Below are positions 9,242 to 18,583 of a stretch of 64,000 nucleotides of DNA, one piece after another. The translations under genes were made by a program, and so were the position numbers. Source of the DNA: an uncultured Alphaproteobacteria bacterium (lineage in GTDB: Bacteria; Pseudomonadota; Alphaproteobacteria; Rhodospirillales; Rhodospirillaceae). The DNA lies in the NCBI GenBank assembly GCA_902575965.1, contig CACGTM010000002.1, positions 62,001-126,000 on the forward strand, read 5' to 3'. Below the pieces are notes generated by a model. That model did no database searches. It saw only the letters and a program-made list of their open reading frames with translations, and was not told the DNA's origin. Numbering within the stretch: position 1 is the first letter of the stretch; every line of letters starts with the position of its first letter.

Positions 9242-11190
9242 ATATTAATTACTTCTCTACTATTAATTATCAATTCCTCAACTACATCTGGATCAGCTAA
9301 AGTTGAAGTATCACCTATAGTATTAATATCATTTTCGGCTATCTTTCTTAAAATTCTTCGCATTATTTTTCCTGATCTTGTTTTTGGTAGTGAAGGGGCC
9401 CACTGCAAGTAGTCGGGTTTTGCTATTGATCCGATATCTTTTTTTACCCACTGAATAAGTTCATTTATAAGCTTATTCGACGGCTTTTCTCCCTCCATCA
9501 ATGTAACAAAGGCATATATACCTTGTCCTTTTATTTCGTGAGGAAATCCAACTACGGCAGCTTCTGCAACAGACACATGGGAAACAAGCGAACTTTCAAT
9601 TTCTGCTGTACCCATCCTATGCCCCGAAACATTAAGAACATCATCTACCCTCCCTGTAATCCAGTAATATCCATCTTTATCTCTTCTACATCCATCCCCG
9701 GTAAAATATAATCCAGGATATTGAGAAAAATATGTGTCGATAAACCTTTGATGGTCTCCGAATACAGTTCTCATTTGACCTGGCCAAGAATTCTTAATAC
9801 ATAAATACCCTTCGGCTTCTCCTTTTAGCTCTTTTCCCATTGAGTCCACTACAATTGGCTCAACACCAAAAAAAGGTAATGTAGCTGAACCTGGCTTTAG
9901 TTCCATGCAACCAGGAAGTGGAGAGATCATAATCCCTCCCGTTTCAGTTTGCCACCAAGTATCAACAATGGGACATCGCTCACCACCAATAACCTTATAA
10001 TACCAACTCCATGCCTCTGGATTAATTGGCTCTCCAACTGAGCCAAGTAACTTTAATGACTTTCTGCTTGTCTTCTCAACAGGTTCACTCCCGTCACGCA
10101 TCAATGACCTTATAGCCGTTGGCGCTGTATAAAATATTTCAACATTGTGTTTGTCAACTATTTCCCAAAAACGACTTGAAGTTGGATAATTAGGAACACC
10201 CTCAAACATCAATGTTTGAGCCCCATTGGCTAAAGGCCCATAGACGATATACGTATGGCCTGTAATCCAACCAACATCTGCTGTACACCAGTAAACAGCC
10301 CTATTAAAATAATCAAAGACAAACTTATGAGTCATTGCAGCGTAAACCATGTAACCACCGGTTGTATGAAGTACGCCCTTTGGCTTTCCTGTTGAACCTG
10401 AAGTGTATAGAATAAAAAGCGGGTCTTCTGCTCTCATTTCTTCATAAGGGCACCATTCAGACTCGTCTTTGATAATATCATGATAAAAAACATCTCTATT
10501 TTTTATCATGCTTGTTTGTGTTGGAGTGTGATTAACTACGATTACTTTGTCTACACATGAACAATGTTCAAGGGCAAGATCTACATTATATTTGAGAGGA
10601 GTTTTTTTTCCACCTCTAACGCCCTCGTTAGCAGTAATGATAATTTTAGCGTTACAGTCATTGATTCTATTCGCCAATGATTGGGGAGAAAAACCTCCAA
10701 AAACAACTGAATGGACCAAGCCAAGCCTTGCACACGCAAGCATTACAACAGCAGACTCTATTATCATTGGTAAGTATATACAAACTCTATCGCCTTTACT
10801 AAGCCCTAGAGCTTTTAATGCGTTCGAAAACTTACAAACCTCAGAATGAAGCTGTCTATAAGTTACTGATTTGGACTCATTCGGGTTATCTGACTCCCAT
10901 ATTATTGCAGTTTGGTCACCTAATGCATCAAGATGCCTATCAAGACAATTATAAGATGCATTAAGTGTCCCATCCTCAAACCATCGAATTGATAAATTAT
11001 CTTTTTCAAAAGAAGAATTATTCACAAGTGAATAGTCTTTTATCCAGTCGATAATTTTTCCATTTTCACCCCAGAATAATTTTGGGTTACGAATAGATTC
11101 TTCATACATCTCTTTATATTCATGAAAGTCAATTGGAGAATCTTTTTTCCATAAAACTTTTTTAATTAAATTTTTCTTTTCATTCATCAC
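9238..11190 (-). CDS. acs: acetate--CoA ligase (AMP-forming)
   Basis: Activates acetate to acetyl-CoA through acetyl-AMP in the cytosol. The AMP-binding loop [12 protein letters not shown] lies near residue 260. WWQTETGG near 411 and the acetate-pocket region are typical of acetyl-CoA synthetase, and [10 protein letters not shown] near 605 carries the catalytic lysine that Pat-type acetylases modify in other bacteria. The 650 residues are the standard Acs length. The start codon overlaps the yciI stop by four bases, so it is translated from a yciI-acs transcript, probably also with gpsA. Propionate as an alternative substrate cannot be excluded. Confidence 0.95.
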   Translation of the reverse strand: MMNEKKNLIKKVLWKKDSPIDFHEYKEMYEESIRNPKLFWGENGKIIDWIKDYSLVNNSSFEKDNLSIRWFEDGTLNASYNCLDRHLDALGDQTAIIWESDNPNESKSVTYRQLHSEVCKFSNALKALGLSKGDRVCIYLPMIIESAVVMLACARLGLVHSVVFGGFSPQSLANRINDCNAKIIITANEGVRGGKKTPLKYNVDLALEHCSCVDKVIVVNHTPTQTSMIKNRDVFYHDIIKDESEWCPYEEMRAEDPLFILYTSGSTGKPKGVLHTTGGYMVYAAMTHKFVFDYFNRAVYWCTADVGWITGHTYIVYGPLANGAQTLMFEGVPNYPTSSRFWEIVDKHNVEIFYTAPTAIRSLMRDGSEPVEKTSRKSLKLLGSVGEPINPEAWSWYYKVIGGERCPIVDTWWQTETGGIMISPLPGCMELKPGSATLPFFGVEPIVVDSMGKELKGEAEGYLCIKNSWPGQMRTVFGDHQRFIDTYFSQYPGLYFTGDGCRRDKDGYYWITGRVDDVLNVSGHRMGTAEIESSLVSHVSVAEAAVVGFPHEIKGQGIYAFVTLMEGEKPSNKLINELIQWVKKDIGSIAKPDYLQWAPSLPKTRSGKIMRRILRKIAENDINTIGDTSTLADPDVVEELIINSREVINI

Positions 11191-11489
11191 TCAGAGCTTT
11201 TTGTTTGTTTCAAAGGCAGTATATTTTTTGTTAACCTAATAATAACATTTTCAAAAAGATTATTTTTAAAGTAAGGCTCTTGATTTATCCATTCTCTAGC
11301 CTGTTCACAATCACTGAAATTTAAGATATACAAGCTTCCCTTAAAAGTCTCTCCATCATCATGAAGCAATGGACCAACGAATGTGCCATCAGGTAAATTT
11401 TGCTTAAGCCATTCAAGGTGTTCTGGCCTAGTTCTTAGACGAAGGTCTAAACTATCTGACTTATCTATACATATTATGGCAACTGGCAT
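11187..11489 (-). CDS. YciI family protein
   Basis: Small cytosolic protein with the ferredoxin-like YciI fold. The conserved [11 protein letters not shown] segment and the acidic GPLLHDDGE turn are family hallmarks; a His-Asp pair in this family has been proposed as catalytic, but the physiological reaction is unknown. Its 100 residues match the usual size. It lies between gpsA and acs with a 4-base overlap into acs. The gpsA-yciI pairing recurs in Alphaproteobacteria, which supports the identification. Confidence 0.85.
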   Translation of the reverse strand: MPVAIICIDKSDSLDLRLRTRPEHLEWLKQNLPDGTFVGPLLHDDGETFKGSLYILNFSDCEQAREWINQEPYFKNNLFENVIIRLTKNILPLKQTKSSE

Positions 11490-11518
11490 GATGTTTCCTT
11501 AATAATTCAATATATCAA

Positions 11519-12511
11519 TTAATCTAATTCTTTTCTAATGGGCCGCTCTACAATATCTTTAATTGCCAAGTCAATTGGCTTTAATTGATTTATAACTTTA
11601 TCAACTTCAAAGCATATAGGCATTTCAATATTTAATGATGATGCGAGTGATACCAAAGCGGAGGATGTGAAAACGCCCTCAGCCACTGAAACTCTTTTAG
11701 ACAATATGTCACTATGAGGAATACCTTTACCTATGGCTACGCCAAGCGAATAATTTCGTGATTGCGATGAAGTTGCTGTTAATAATAAATCACCTAGTCC
11801 AGATAACCCATTCAATGTTTTATATTCTCCCCCAAGAGCAACTGCTAAACGTATAACTTCGGCAAGCCCTCTTGTTATTAATGAAGCCCTTGCATTATCT
11901 CCCATATTACGCCCCTCCAGCATCCCACATGCGATGGCAAGAACATTCTTAACAGCACCCCCAATAGCGACGCCAATTAAATCTGATGATAAATATGGTC
12001 GAAAATAATTAGTAGCAATTGCTTTAGAAACTATATGACCTTGCTCTAGGTCTTCGCATGCTAATGTTACTGCTGTAGGGAGGCCTTCTGCAACTTCAGA
12101 AGCAAAAGTTGGACCAGACATTATCATCACAGAAGACTGAGGTATACATTCAGAGAGTATGTTGTTCATTAATGCATTAGTACCTTGTTCTATACCTTTT
12201 GAGCAAATTATCACAGGAATATTTGGTAATAGATATTGCTTTAACTTTTTGCATGTCTTTCTAAAATGCTGAGCTGGTACTACAATAAATATCATATCGG
12301 CCGGTAGCAATTCTGATAATTCGTTTGTTGCCGTAATTCTTGTATCTAATTTTATGTTAGGTAAAAAAATATGGTTTTTAGATTCATTATTGATGCTATC
12401 TACAACTTCCCGCTCTCTAGCCCATATGACAACATTATTTCCACCCCTAATAGCTTGCATTGCTAAAGATGTGCCCCACGCACCCGCACCAACTATCCCT
12501 ACTTTATGCAT
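11519..12511 (-). CDS. gpsA: glycerol-3-phosphate dehydrogenase [NAD(P)+]
   Basis: Reduces dihydroxyacetone phosphate to sn-glycerol-3-phosphate for phospholipid synthesis. VGIVGAGAWGTSLA at the N-terminus is the NAD(P) Rossmann motif. GAVKNVLAIACGM carries the conserved active-site lysine, and GLSGLGDLLLTATSSQSRNY is the C-terminal signature. Length 330 is normal. The gene is divergent from the epimerase-like gene across a 137-base AT-rich gap that must hold promoters for both. In many Alphaproteobacteria gpsA follows tsaD directly; here the epimerase gene separates them. Confidence 0.95.
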   Translation of the reverse strand: MHKVGIVGAGAWGTSLAMQAIRGGNNVVIWAREREVVDSINNESKNHIFLPNIKLDTRITATNELSELLPADMIFIVVPAQHFRKTCKKLKQYLLPNIPVIICSKGIEQGTNALMNNILSECIPQSSVMIMSGPTFASEVAEGLPTAVTLACEDLEQGHIVSKAIATNYFRPYLSSDLIGVAIGGAVKNVLAIACGMLEGRNMGDNARASLITRGLAEVIRLAVALGGEYKTLNGLSGLGDLLLTATSSQSRNYSLGVAIGKGIPHSDILSKRVSVAEGVFTSSALVSLASSLNIEMPICFEVDKVINQLKPIDLAIKDIVERPIRKELD

Positions 12512-12648
12512 AAAACCTCTGTATTCAGTAATTCTTAATAATATTTAATAATGTAAAATTTTATATAAACAATATAATTTCATTAGTTATAATGTTCGTA
12601 AACATAAAAATTATAGAATTAACTTTGTAATCAAGGAGTGTATTTTAA

Positions 12649-13623
12649 ATGTCAATTATAATCACCGGATCAGCGGGTTTTATCGGCTTTCATACTGCAA
12701 AAAGGCTAATAAAGTCTGGTGAACAAGTGATTGGACTAGACAACTTTAGTAATTACTATGATACAGCACTCAAAGAAGCCAGATGGAAGATGCTTGAGGA
12801 AAGCTCTAATTTTACTGGCATTAGGTCTGATATCTCTAACTTGAATAGCATCAAAGATATTTTTTCAAAGTATAAACCAAGTATTGTGATTCACATGGCT
12901 GCACAAGCAGGAGTAAGAAAAGGTTATAAAAACCCACAAATGTATACATCAAGTAACTTGGTGGGAATGCTCAATATTCTAGACTGCTGCAGAGCAGCAA
13001 ATGCTGATCAACTTATTTTTACCTCTTCTAGTGCAGTATATGGAATTAGTGAGAAGCTTCCATTTTCAGAAAAAGATGGAACAAGCATGCCACTATCCAT
13101 TTATGCTGCAACAAAACAATCCAATGAAGCAATGGCATATTCATTTTCAAATCTATATTCAATTCCTATTACAACACTAAGATTATTCACGGTTTATGGG
13201 CCCTGGGGTAGGCCCGATATGGCAATATACAATTTCATATCGTCAATACTGAATGAAAAAGAAATTTTATTATATGATGAAGGTAAAATGAAAAGAGATT
13301 TTACCTTTATAGATGATACCATTGAAGGAATAATTAAATCTATGAATGCTAATACACAGACACAAAGTCTATCACCCCCTTACAATGTATTTAATATTGG
13401 AGCAGGTAGGCCAATTAGAATTATAGATTTGATAGAAATTATTGAAAAAGAGCTAAATAAAAAAGCGAAGCTGAAGTTTGAGAAATCACATTTTGGTGAA
13501 ATGAAATCCACATGGAGTGATATAACAAAAATAAGGAACCAAACATCCTATATTCCTAAGACTTCACTAGAAGATGGTATTAAAATATTCGTGAAATGGT
13601 TTAAAGAATATTACCAGGTATAA
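12649..13623 (+). CDS. NAD-dependent epimerase, probable UDP-glucuronate 4-epimerase
   Basis: Extended short-chain dehydrogenase of 324 residues. GSAGFIGFHTAKRL at the start is the NAD-binding motif, YAATK near residue 152 is the catalytic YxxxK, and TVYGPWGRPDMA is typical of the UDP-glucuronate 4-epimerase (LspL/Cap1J/GAE) subgroup. The expected product is UDP-galacturonate for lipopolysaccharide or capsule. AAGGAG precedes the ATG. It lies on the plus strand between the minus-strand gpsA and tsaD, suggesting later insertion into that array. UDP-glucose 4-epimerase is a less likely alternative. Confidence 0.82.
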   Translation: MSIIITGSAGFIGFHTAKRLIKSGEQVIGLDNFSNYYDTALKEARWKMLEESSNFTGIRSDISNLNSIKDIFSKYKPSIVIHMAAQAGVRKGYKNPQMYTSSNLVGMLNILDCCRAANADQLIFTSSSAVYGISEKLPFSEKDGTSMPLSIYAATKQSNEAMAYSFSNLYSIPITTLRLFTVYGPWGRPDMAIYNFISSILNEKEILLYDEGKMKRDFTFIDDTIEGIIKSMNANTQTQSLSPPYNVFNIGAGRPIRIIDLIEIIEKELNKKAKLKFEKSHFGEMKSTWSDITKIRNQTSYIPKTSLEDGIKIFVKWFKEYYQV

Positions 13624-13627
13624 AAAT

Positions 13628-14665
13628 TTATATTTGTTTATTATTTTTTATTTTGTCTAACGGCCACCTTGGCTTAGGCTTGAATGACAGAGGGTCACTC
13701 AATCCAAGTCTATACCTTTCCAACCCAGCCCAAGCGACCATAATCCCGTTATCAGTACATAACTCAACTGGCGGTACATAAAAATCCATTTTCTTTGATA
13801 AAATAATTTTATTAAGACTAGATCTTAATAATTCATTAGAAGCAACTCCGCCCGATAAAACTAAAGACTTGATCGACTGTGATTCGTTAGAGACCAGAAA
13901 ATTTTTGGTTCTTTCTATCAGGTGGTTGATTATAGCCTCTTGAGTTGAAGCTGCTAAATCTTTTAAATCTTGCTCAGATGCACCTTTTTCCTGAATATAA
14001 TTAATCGTGTTTTTTACTTCTGTTTTCAGACCAGAAAATGAAAAATCACATCCTCCCCTTTTTTTTAGTGGCTTAGGAAAAGAAAACCTTTGAGAATCTC
14101 CAAGTTTCGCAAATTCCTGAATAGAGGGCCCACCAGGCATTTCCAAATTCAACATTTGAGCAACTTTATCAAAACATTCCCCTGCCGCGTCATCAAGTGA
14201 ATTACCTATACACTTGTACTTGCCAACCCCTTCGACAATAAGTAATTGGCAATGTCCACCAGAAACTAAGAGCAACAAGAAAGGGAATTCTATGGTGTTT
14301 GTAAATCTGACTGTTAATGCGTGGGCTTCTAGATGATTAACCGCTATAAAAGGCTTACTAAACATTGAGGCAAGCGTTTTAGCTGTCATTACCCCCACAA
14401 TCAAGCCTCCAATAAGGCCCGGGCCTGCAGTTGCGGCAAATACATCAATCTGCTTCAAATCAACATTTGCTTCATCTAATGACTGTAATATAAGTCTATC
14501 GATATGCTCTAAATGTGCCCTTGCTGCAATTTCAGGAACTATACCACCATAGGGTTGGTGTGCTTCAAACTGGGAGATCAGTTTATGTGATAAAACATTT
14601 CTATTGTCATCTACAATAGCAACAGCTGACTCATCACAACTAGTTTCTATCCCTAATGCTAACAT
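13628..14665 (-). CDS. tsaD: tRNA N6-adenosine threonylcarbamoyltransferase
   Basis: Transfers the threonylcarbamoyl group to A37 of ANN-decoding tRNAs, together with TsaB (encoded at 16867-17526) and TsaE. GIETSCDESAVAI is the ASKHA nucleotide-binding start. HLEAHAL near residue 108 holds the two metal-binding histidines, and GPGLIGGL and LVLSGGVASNELLR are further family motifs. Length 345 is standard. It is divergent from the Mic60-like gene, with a 98-base gap. Confidence 0.95.
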   Translation of the reverse strand: MLALGIETSCDESAVAIVDDNRNVLSHKLISQFEAHQPYGGIVPEIAARAHLEHIDRLILQSLDEANVDLKQIDVFAATAGPGLIGGLIVGVMTAKTLASMFSKPFIAVNHLEAHALTVRFTNTIEFPFLLLLVSGGHCQLLIVEGVGKYKCIGNSLDDAAGECFDKVAQMLNLEMPGGPSIQEFAKLGDSQRFSFPKPLKKRGGCDFSFSGLKTEVKNTINYIQEKGASEQDLKDLAASTQEAIINHLIERTKNFLVSNESQSIKSLVLSGGVASNELLRSSLNKIILSKKMDFYVPPVELCTDNGIMVAWAGLERYRLGLSDPLSFKPKPRWPLDKIKNNKQI

Positions 14666-14763
14666 TATTTATCCTTTAGTGTTAAAACTGAGACTAGTTT
14701 TTATTATTCTATATAAATAAATTAATTATGGAATACTTGAATATATAAGTTAAAATAACACCC

Positions 14764-15768
14764 ATGTTAAAGCAAAAAAAATTTCTAATAATTATATTAA
14801 TGCCAATTCTTTTAGTAATTATTTGGTTTACAAACCCTCTCTCATTAAAAGATCGCTCCATTAAATTAATACAAGAATTAAATATCATTTCAGCTGTAAA
14901 TAATACATTGATAGAAGAGGATAAAAGTACATTTGATGACAAACCATCAAAGATCAAATCCCACAATTCCGTAATTAAGGAAGAATCAACTGAAAAAAAG
15001 GGAGGTAATTACCAAAATAAAAATACTTATATCGAAAAACTTGAACCCCAAAAAAAAGATTTTTCAATACATGTGGAAAAAAAGGGAAACAATAATATAG
15101 CTCAAGACGTCTCCTCCGTTTCAGACGTAAAGTCAAATAATAAAATCTATGACGTTGAGTCGCCATCTCTTAAGGGAGAACGGTTCATAGAAAAAGACAC
15201 TTTAACTCAAAGTAATATGATAAAAGTGATTCAAGAAAAGAGCTTATATATCTCTATTTTATTATGCATTGTTGAAATAGAAAAATCTTTGGTGCTTGGT
15301 CATCCATATGTTGGTCAAATAGATTTATTACGGGAACTTCTAAAAGAATCAGATGGTCTTAACATTAATTTAGCTCCACTAATAAAAGGTGCAAAAAATG
15401 GGATGCCCTCAAGAATTAATCTATATAATGAATTTCAGTTAATAAGATTAAAAACTTTATCTCTTCCAACTGAAGAGGTAAAAAATATGAATTTTCTTGA
15501 TCGAGCCTATAGTAAAATATCATCTTTAATATTAGTAACAAAGAATCCTGACAATAAGGAAAATAAATTAAGAGCTATATTAAATGAAATAGAAGAAGCA
15601 GTTACCGCCTTTAATATTAATAATATCCTTAATCAATACAACAAACTCAGCAATATCAATAAAGAAATTATGAATGACTGGATAGAAAAGATAAAAATGT
15701 TACAGGACGCACAATTAATATTATTAGATATGAAAAAGAGCACTATTAAAAATTTAGCTGCTAATTAG
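14764..15768 (+). CDS. Mic60/mitofilin-like inner-membrane protein (COG4223 type), shortened
   Basis: Inner-membrane protein whose periplasmic part probably shapes the membrane, as proposed for alphaproteobacterial Mic60. One N-terminal transmembrane helix spans about residues 8-24. A low-complexity Lys/Glu/Asn/Ser-rich linker follows to about 150. The last 170 residues read like the mitofilin signature domain: a GHPY...LRELL helix, then LAPLIKGAKNGMPSRINLYNEF, then ISSLILVTK and a terminal helix pair with DWIEKIKMLQDAQLILLDM. The family usually has a longer coiled-coil middle, which is not obvious here; 334 residues is short. Its place next to tsaD and before a HemY-like gene is the standard neighbourhood, but hemC and hemD are missing from it. 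The identification rests on pattern and synteny. Confidence 0.7.
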   Translation: MLKQKKFLIIILMPILLVIIWFTNPLSLKDRSIKLIQELNIISAVNNTLIEEDKSTFDDKPSKIKSHNSVIKEESTEKKGGNYQNKNTYIEKLEPQKKDFSIHVEKKGNNNIAQDVSSVSDVKSNNKIYDVESPSLKGERFIEKDTLTQSNMIKVIQEKSLYISILLCIVEIEKSLVLGHPYVGQIDLLRELLKESDGLNINLAPLIKGAKNGMPSRINLYNEFQLIRLKTLSLPTEEVKNMNFLDRAYSKISSLILVTKNPDNKENKLRAILNEIEEAVTAFNINNILNQYNKLSNINKEIMNDWIEKIKMLQDAQLILLDMKKSTIKNLAAN

Positions 15769-15781
15769 GACAATACTTTCA

Positions 15782-16192
15782 ATGATAAAAAAAACTCTTC
15801 TTATTATTTTAATGGCAATTATTACAACAATACTATTCATCTTATTCACAGATATAAATAATAATTTAATTTTAAACTGGGGCGATTGGGAGGTATTAAC
15901 ATCCTTAACTGCTTTAGTATTAATATTCCTGACTTATACACTTTTATTAGTTCTTCTTATATATTTATACTCATCCCTAATCAGGGTTAAAGAAAAGCGT
16001 ATATTATCAAAAAAAATAAAAAATTTGAGTAATAGTATTGATATTTTAAATGATTTATCATTCGATATTTCAAAAAATCAATTAGATAAATCAGATGAAA
16101 AAATTAGGAAATTAAGAACTCACCTTGGAAACAGAGAAATTGTAAGTCTGATAGAAGAGATTGTAGATTACCGAAAGTCTGAAGCGGAATGA
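15782..16192 (+). CDS. HemY-like N-terminal domain membrane protein, much shortened
   Basis: Small protein of 136 residues with two hydrophobic segments, about residues 4-24 and 38-63. Between and after them the order matches the HemY_N domain: a short LNWGDWEV strand, a long second helix, a basic KEKRILSKKIK patch and a final helical region. Full HemY proteins continue with several hundred residues of TPR helices, absent here. The next gene on the other strand overlaps its end by 25 bases. It lies 13 bases after the Mic60-like gene, as HemY does in Alphaproteobacteria. Either a functional mini-HemY or a decayed remnant; sequence similarity is modest. Confidence 0.55.
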   Translation: MIKKTLLIILMAIITTILFILFTDINNNLILNWGDWEVLTSLTALVLIFLTYTLLLVLLIYLYSSLIRVKEKRILSKKIKNLSNSIDILNDLSFDISKNQLDKSDEKIRKLRTHLGNREIVSLIEEIVDYRKSEAE

Positions 16193-16782
16193 TTATCTCT
16201 TAGTTTTTCTGCACAAAGAATATCCTCTTCACACATCATTGGTTTTTTGAGATCTTTATTGCTAAGCAAACCATAATTGTCTCTAGCATTAAATAGTTGA
16301 TAGTGCCACCACTCGTTTTTATAAAAATCCCATCCCGCTAAAGTCATAATACCTAAAAGCAATAACCTGTTACTTTGCGCTAGGCTGCTTATTTCATAGC
16401 TCCCATGATGAGACTTTTGGGTAAAAGAGTCAAAGTCCGTACCCATATCCACTTCATTTCCATCTTTACCAATCAACGTTAAGTCAATTGCTACTCCGCG
16501 TGAATGTGGAGACCCCTTCCTCGGGTCAGTTAAAAAATCCGGATTGGGATCTTCCTCCCACAATAACCATTGGGCTTCTGAAGGCCTGAATGCATCAAAT
16601 ATTTTTATTTTATAACCAAGCTTATTCGCAATATTTTTTGCTTTATCAAATTTTTCTTTTGCATCAATGTGAAGAAAACATAAACCTTTTGAATAAATTT
16701 TTTTTCCAGTAAAGTTTCTCTTCGAGGCATAGACGATATCTAACTCGACACCGGACTCTTCAGATGTTATTTCTACAAGCAT
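16168..16782 (-). CDS. ddpX: D-alanyl-D-alanine dipeptidase (VanX/DdpX family, peptidase M15D)
   Basis: Zinc dipeptidase expected to hydrolyse D-Ala-D-Ala in the cytoplasm. SPHSRGVAIDLTL supplies the HxxxxxxD zinc ligands, and NEWWHYQLF supplies the catalytic glutamate and third zinc histidine. The KIFDAFRP and SHHGSYEISS segments also fit VanX/DdpX. There is no signal peptide and the 204 residues match the family. No resistance ligase or VanH-like gene is near, so recycling or catabolism of peptidoglycan dipeptide is more likely than glycopeptide resistance. The 3' end overlaps the HemY-like gene by 25 bases. Confidence 0.88.
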   Translation of the reverse strand: MLVEITSEESGVELDIVYASKRNFTGKKIYSKGLCFLHIDAKEKFDKAKNIANKLGYKIKIFDAFRPSEAQWLLWEEDPNPDFLTDPRKGSPHSRGVAIDLTLIGKDGNEVDMGTDFDSFTQKSHHGSYEISSLAQSNRLLLLGIMTLAGWDFYKNEWWHYQLFNARDNYGLLSNKDLKKPMMCEEDILCAEKLRDNHSASDFR

Positions 16783-16866
16783 ACTATTTAAATCTTTCTT
16801 TTTATCCTCGCACTTAGGACGACTAGTATTTTACAAATCCAAATTAATTAAATTAAGAAAACTTAT

Positions 16867-17526
16867 ATGATTACCCTTAGCTTTGATACATCAATGTCAG
16901 CTTGTTCAGCAGCAATACATAAAGATAGTAAAAGAATTTCTGGATTTTATAAAGAAATTAAACATGGACAATCTGAGTTAATTATTCCTGCTATTCAACA
17001 AATGTTTGATAATTTGAGCATAAAATATTCTGATATAGATAAATTAGGGGTCACAGTAGGGCCTGGTTCTTTTACTGGGATAAGAGTTGCTGTTGCAACT
17101 GCTCGGGCTATAAAACTAGCTACGAATATAGAATGTATTAGCTTTACAACGACGAGCGTTATAGCAAGAGAAGCAGTAGCTGGAAGAAATGAGAAACGAA
17201 AGCCAATTGCAGCTATAGTCGATGCGAGAAGAGAAGAGATATTTTTTCAACGGTTTAATGAATCAGGCTTGCCCATAGAACAACCCTCATGCATATTACC
17301 TATTGATGCCTCTAAAAAGATTAATGAAATAGAATACTTTCTAATTGGCGATCAAGTAGAAAAAGTTATCCCACACTTAAAATATTCGCCTGAGTATAAA
17401 AGAATTATTTCACCAAGCATGGATATATTGAACGAAATGATTGTTGATCACAATTCCCCAAGGGTTGATCTAAAGCCAACATATATAAGACCGCCTGATG
17501 TAAAAATAAGAACAAGAAAACCTTAG
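16867..17526 (+). CDS. tsaB: tRNA threonylcarbamoyladenosine biosynthesis protein TsaB
   Basis: Non-catalytic ASKHA partner that dimerises with TsaD for tRNA t6A synthesis. ITLSFDTSMSACSAAI begins the fold and GPGSFTGIRVAVATAR near residue 65 is the family signature. The 219 residues are typical. It opens the long plus-strand housekeeping run and is followed within 25 bases by rimI, the usual tsaB-rimI pair. Confidence 0.93.
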   Translation: MITLSFDTSMSACSAAIHKDSKRISGFYKEIKHGQSELIIPAIQQMFDNLSIKYSDIDKLGVTVGPGSFTGIRVAVATARAIKLATNIECISFTTTSVIAREAVAGRNEKRKPIAAIVDARREEIFFQRFNESGLPIEQPSCILPIDASKKINEIEYFLIGDQVEKVIPHLKYSPEYKRIISPSMDILNEMIVDHNSPRVDLKPTYIRPPDVKIRTRKP

Positions 17527-17550
17527 AAATAAGAGATTATCAAGGGGACT

Positions 17551-17997
17551 ATGGCTAATAATATCAAAATATCCACCAACAAACATGCACCTCAGGCAAT
17601 GTGTATTATTCATAAAAGATGCTTTGATAGATTTTGGAACGAGAGTTATTTTAGGTCACTTTTACATAATAACAATTATAAAATTTTTACAGCTTCAGAT
17701 AAAAATTTGGTTGGTTTTTTAGTTATTCTAGCAGTAAAAGACTTTGCTGAGATTATAACACTAGCAATTAATCCAGAAAAAAGAAGATTAGGAATTGCAT
17801 CAAAACTACTTAAAGAGGCCATTAAATGGCTTTCCCACAATCAATTCTCTCAATTAACTCTTGAAGTATCAGATGAAAATTTTCCTGCACAAGAATTGTA
17901 CAAAAGCCTTGGGTTTTCTGAGGCAGGAAGAAGGAAAGATTACTATAATTTAAATGGGAAACTAATTGATGGTTTAGTTTATTTTAGGAAAATATAA
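17551..17997 (+). CDS. rimI: ribosomal protein S18 alanine N-acetyltransferase, GNAT family
   Basis: Acetyl-CoA-dependent N-terminal acetyltransferase of 148 residues. NPEKRRLGIASKLLKEAI is the acetyl-CoA pyrophosphate-binding motif A (Q/RxxGxG/A), and LEVSDENFPAQELYKSLGFSEAGRRKDYY is the RimI C-terminal signature. AAGGGGAC precedes the ATG. Pairing with tsaB supports the RimI name over other GNAT enzymes, though the protein target is inferred from family. Confidence 0.88.
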   Translation: MANNIKISTNKHAPQAMCIIHKRCFDRFWNESYFRSLLHNNNYKIFTASDKNLVGFLVILAVKDFAEIITLAINPEKRRLGIASKLLKEAIKWLSHNQFSQLTLEVSDENFPAQELYKSLGFSEAGRRKDYYNLNGKLIDGLVYFRKI

Positions 17998-18131
17998 ATA
18001 AAACCAAAATAAAGTACTTAAAATTACTTCGGACAACTTCTAAAGTAGCCCAAATAGTGTTAAGTTTATTTAATGAAATTTTATTTGTTTTGTTCAACGT
18101 ATGATAAAAGTTAATTAAAACTAGTGGTAAA

Positions 18132-18563
18132 ATGAAAGATAAAGTATCTAAAATTGAAGAACGTTGCCTGACAATGGGAATTAAGATGACCGGACAACGT
18201 AAAATAATTGCCAAGGTCCTGTCAGACTCGACAGATCATCCAGATGTTGAGCTACTTCTTAAGAGAGCCACACGTATTGATCCTAAGATCAGCATTGCCA
18301 CAATTTATAGAACTATGCGCTTATTTGAGGAAAATGATATCGTCGAAAGACATGAATTTGGTGATGGAAGGTCTCGTTATGAAGAAACCCCAAGGTACCA
18401 CCATGATCATATTATTGATGTCAGCTCTGGAAAAGTAATTGAGTTTCAAAATGATGAAATAGAAAAACTCCAGAAACAAATCGTCGAAGAAAAAGGCTAT
18501 AACTTAGTCGATCATAAACTTGAGCTATATGTAACGCCAAAAGAAAATAAAAACTCACAATAA
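18132..18563 (+). CDS. fur: Fur family metal-responsive transcriptional repressor (Fur/Mur type)
   Basis: DNA-binding metalloregulator. An N-terminal winged helix, TGQRKIIAKVL through ISIATIYRTMRLFEE, contains the recognition helix. The C-terminal dimerisation domain keeps the histidine-rich metal site YHHDHIIDVSSGKVIEF. The CxxC structural zinc pair of E. coli Fur is absent, as in many alphaproteobacterial Fur/Mur proteins that sense manganese or iron. Length 143 is typical. It stands after a 134-base gap that could hold its own promoter and leads into plsC and miaB, the common alphaproteobacterial order. Confidence 0.9.
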   Translation: MKDKVSKIEERCLTMGIKMTGQRKIIAKVLSDSTDHPDVELLLKRATRIDPKISIATIYRTMRLFEENDIVERHEFGDGRSRYEETPRYHHDHIIDVSSGKVIEFQNDEIEKLQKQIVEEKGYNLVDHKLELYVTPKENKNSQ

Positions 18564-18583
18564 TTTTATTTAATAATAAAAAA

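Noticed and set aside
10547-10849. 100-residue plus-strand ORF inside acs
   Set aside because: Fully antisense to the acetyl-CoA synthetase core, with no recognisable domain or ribosome-binding site.
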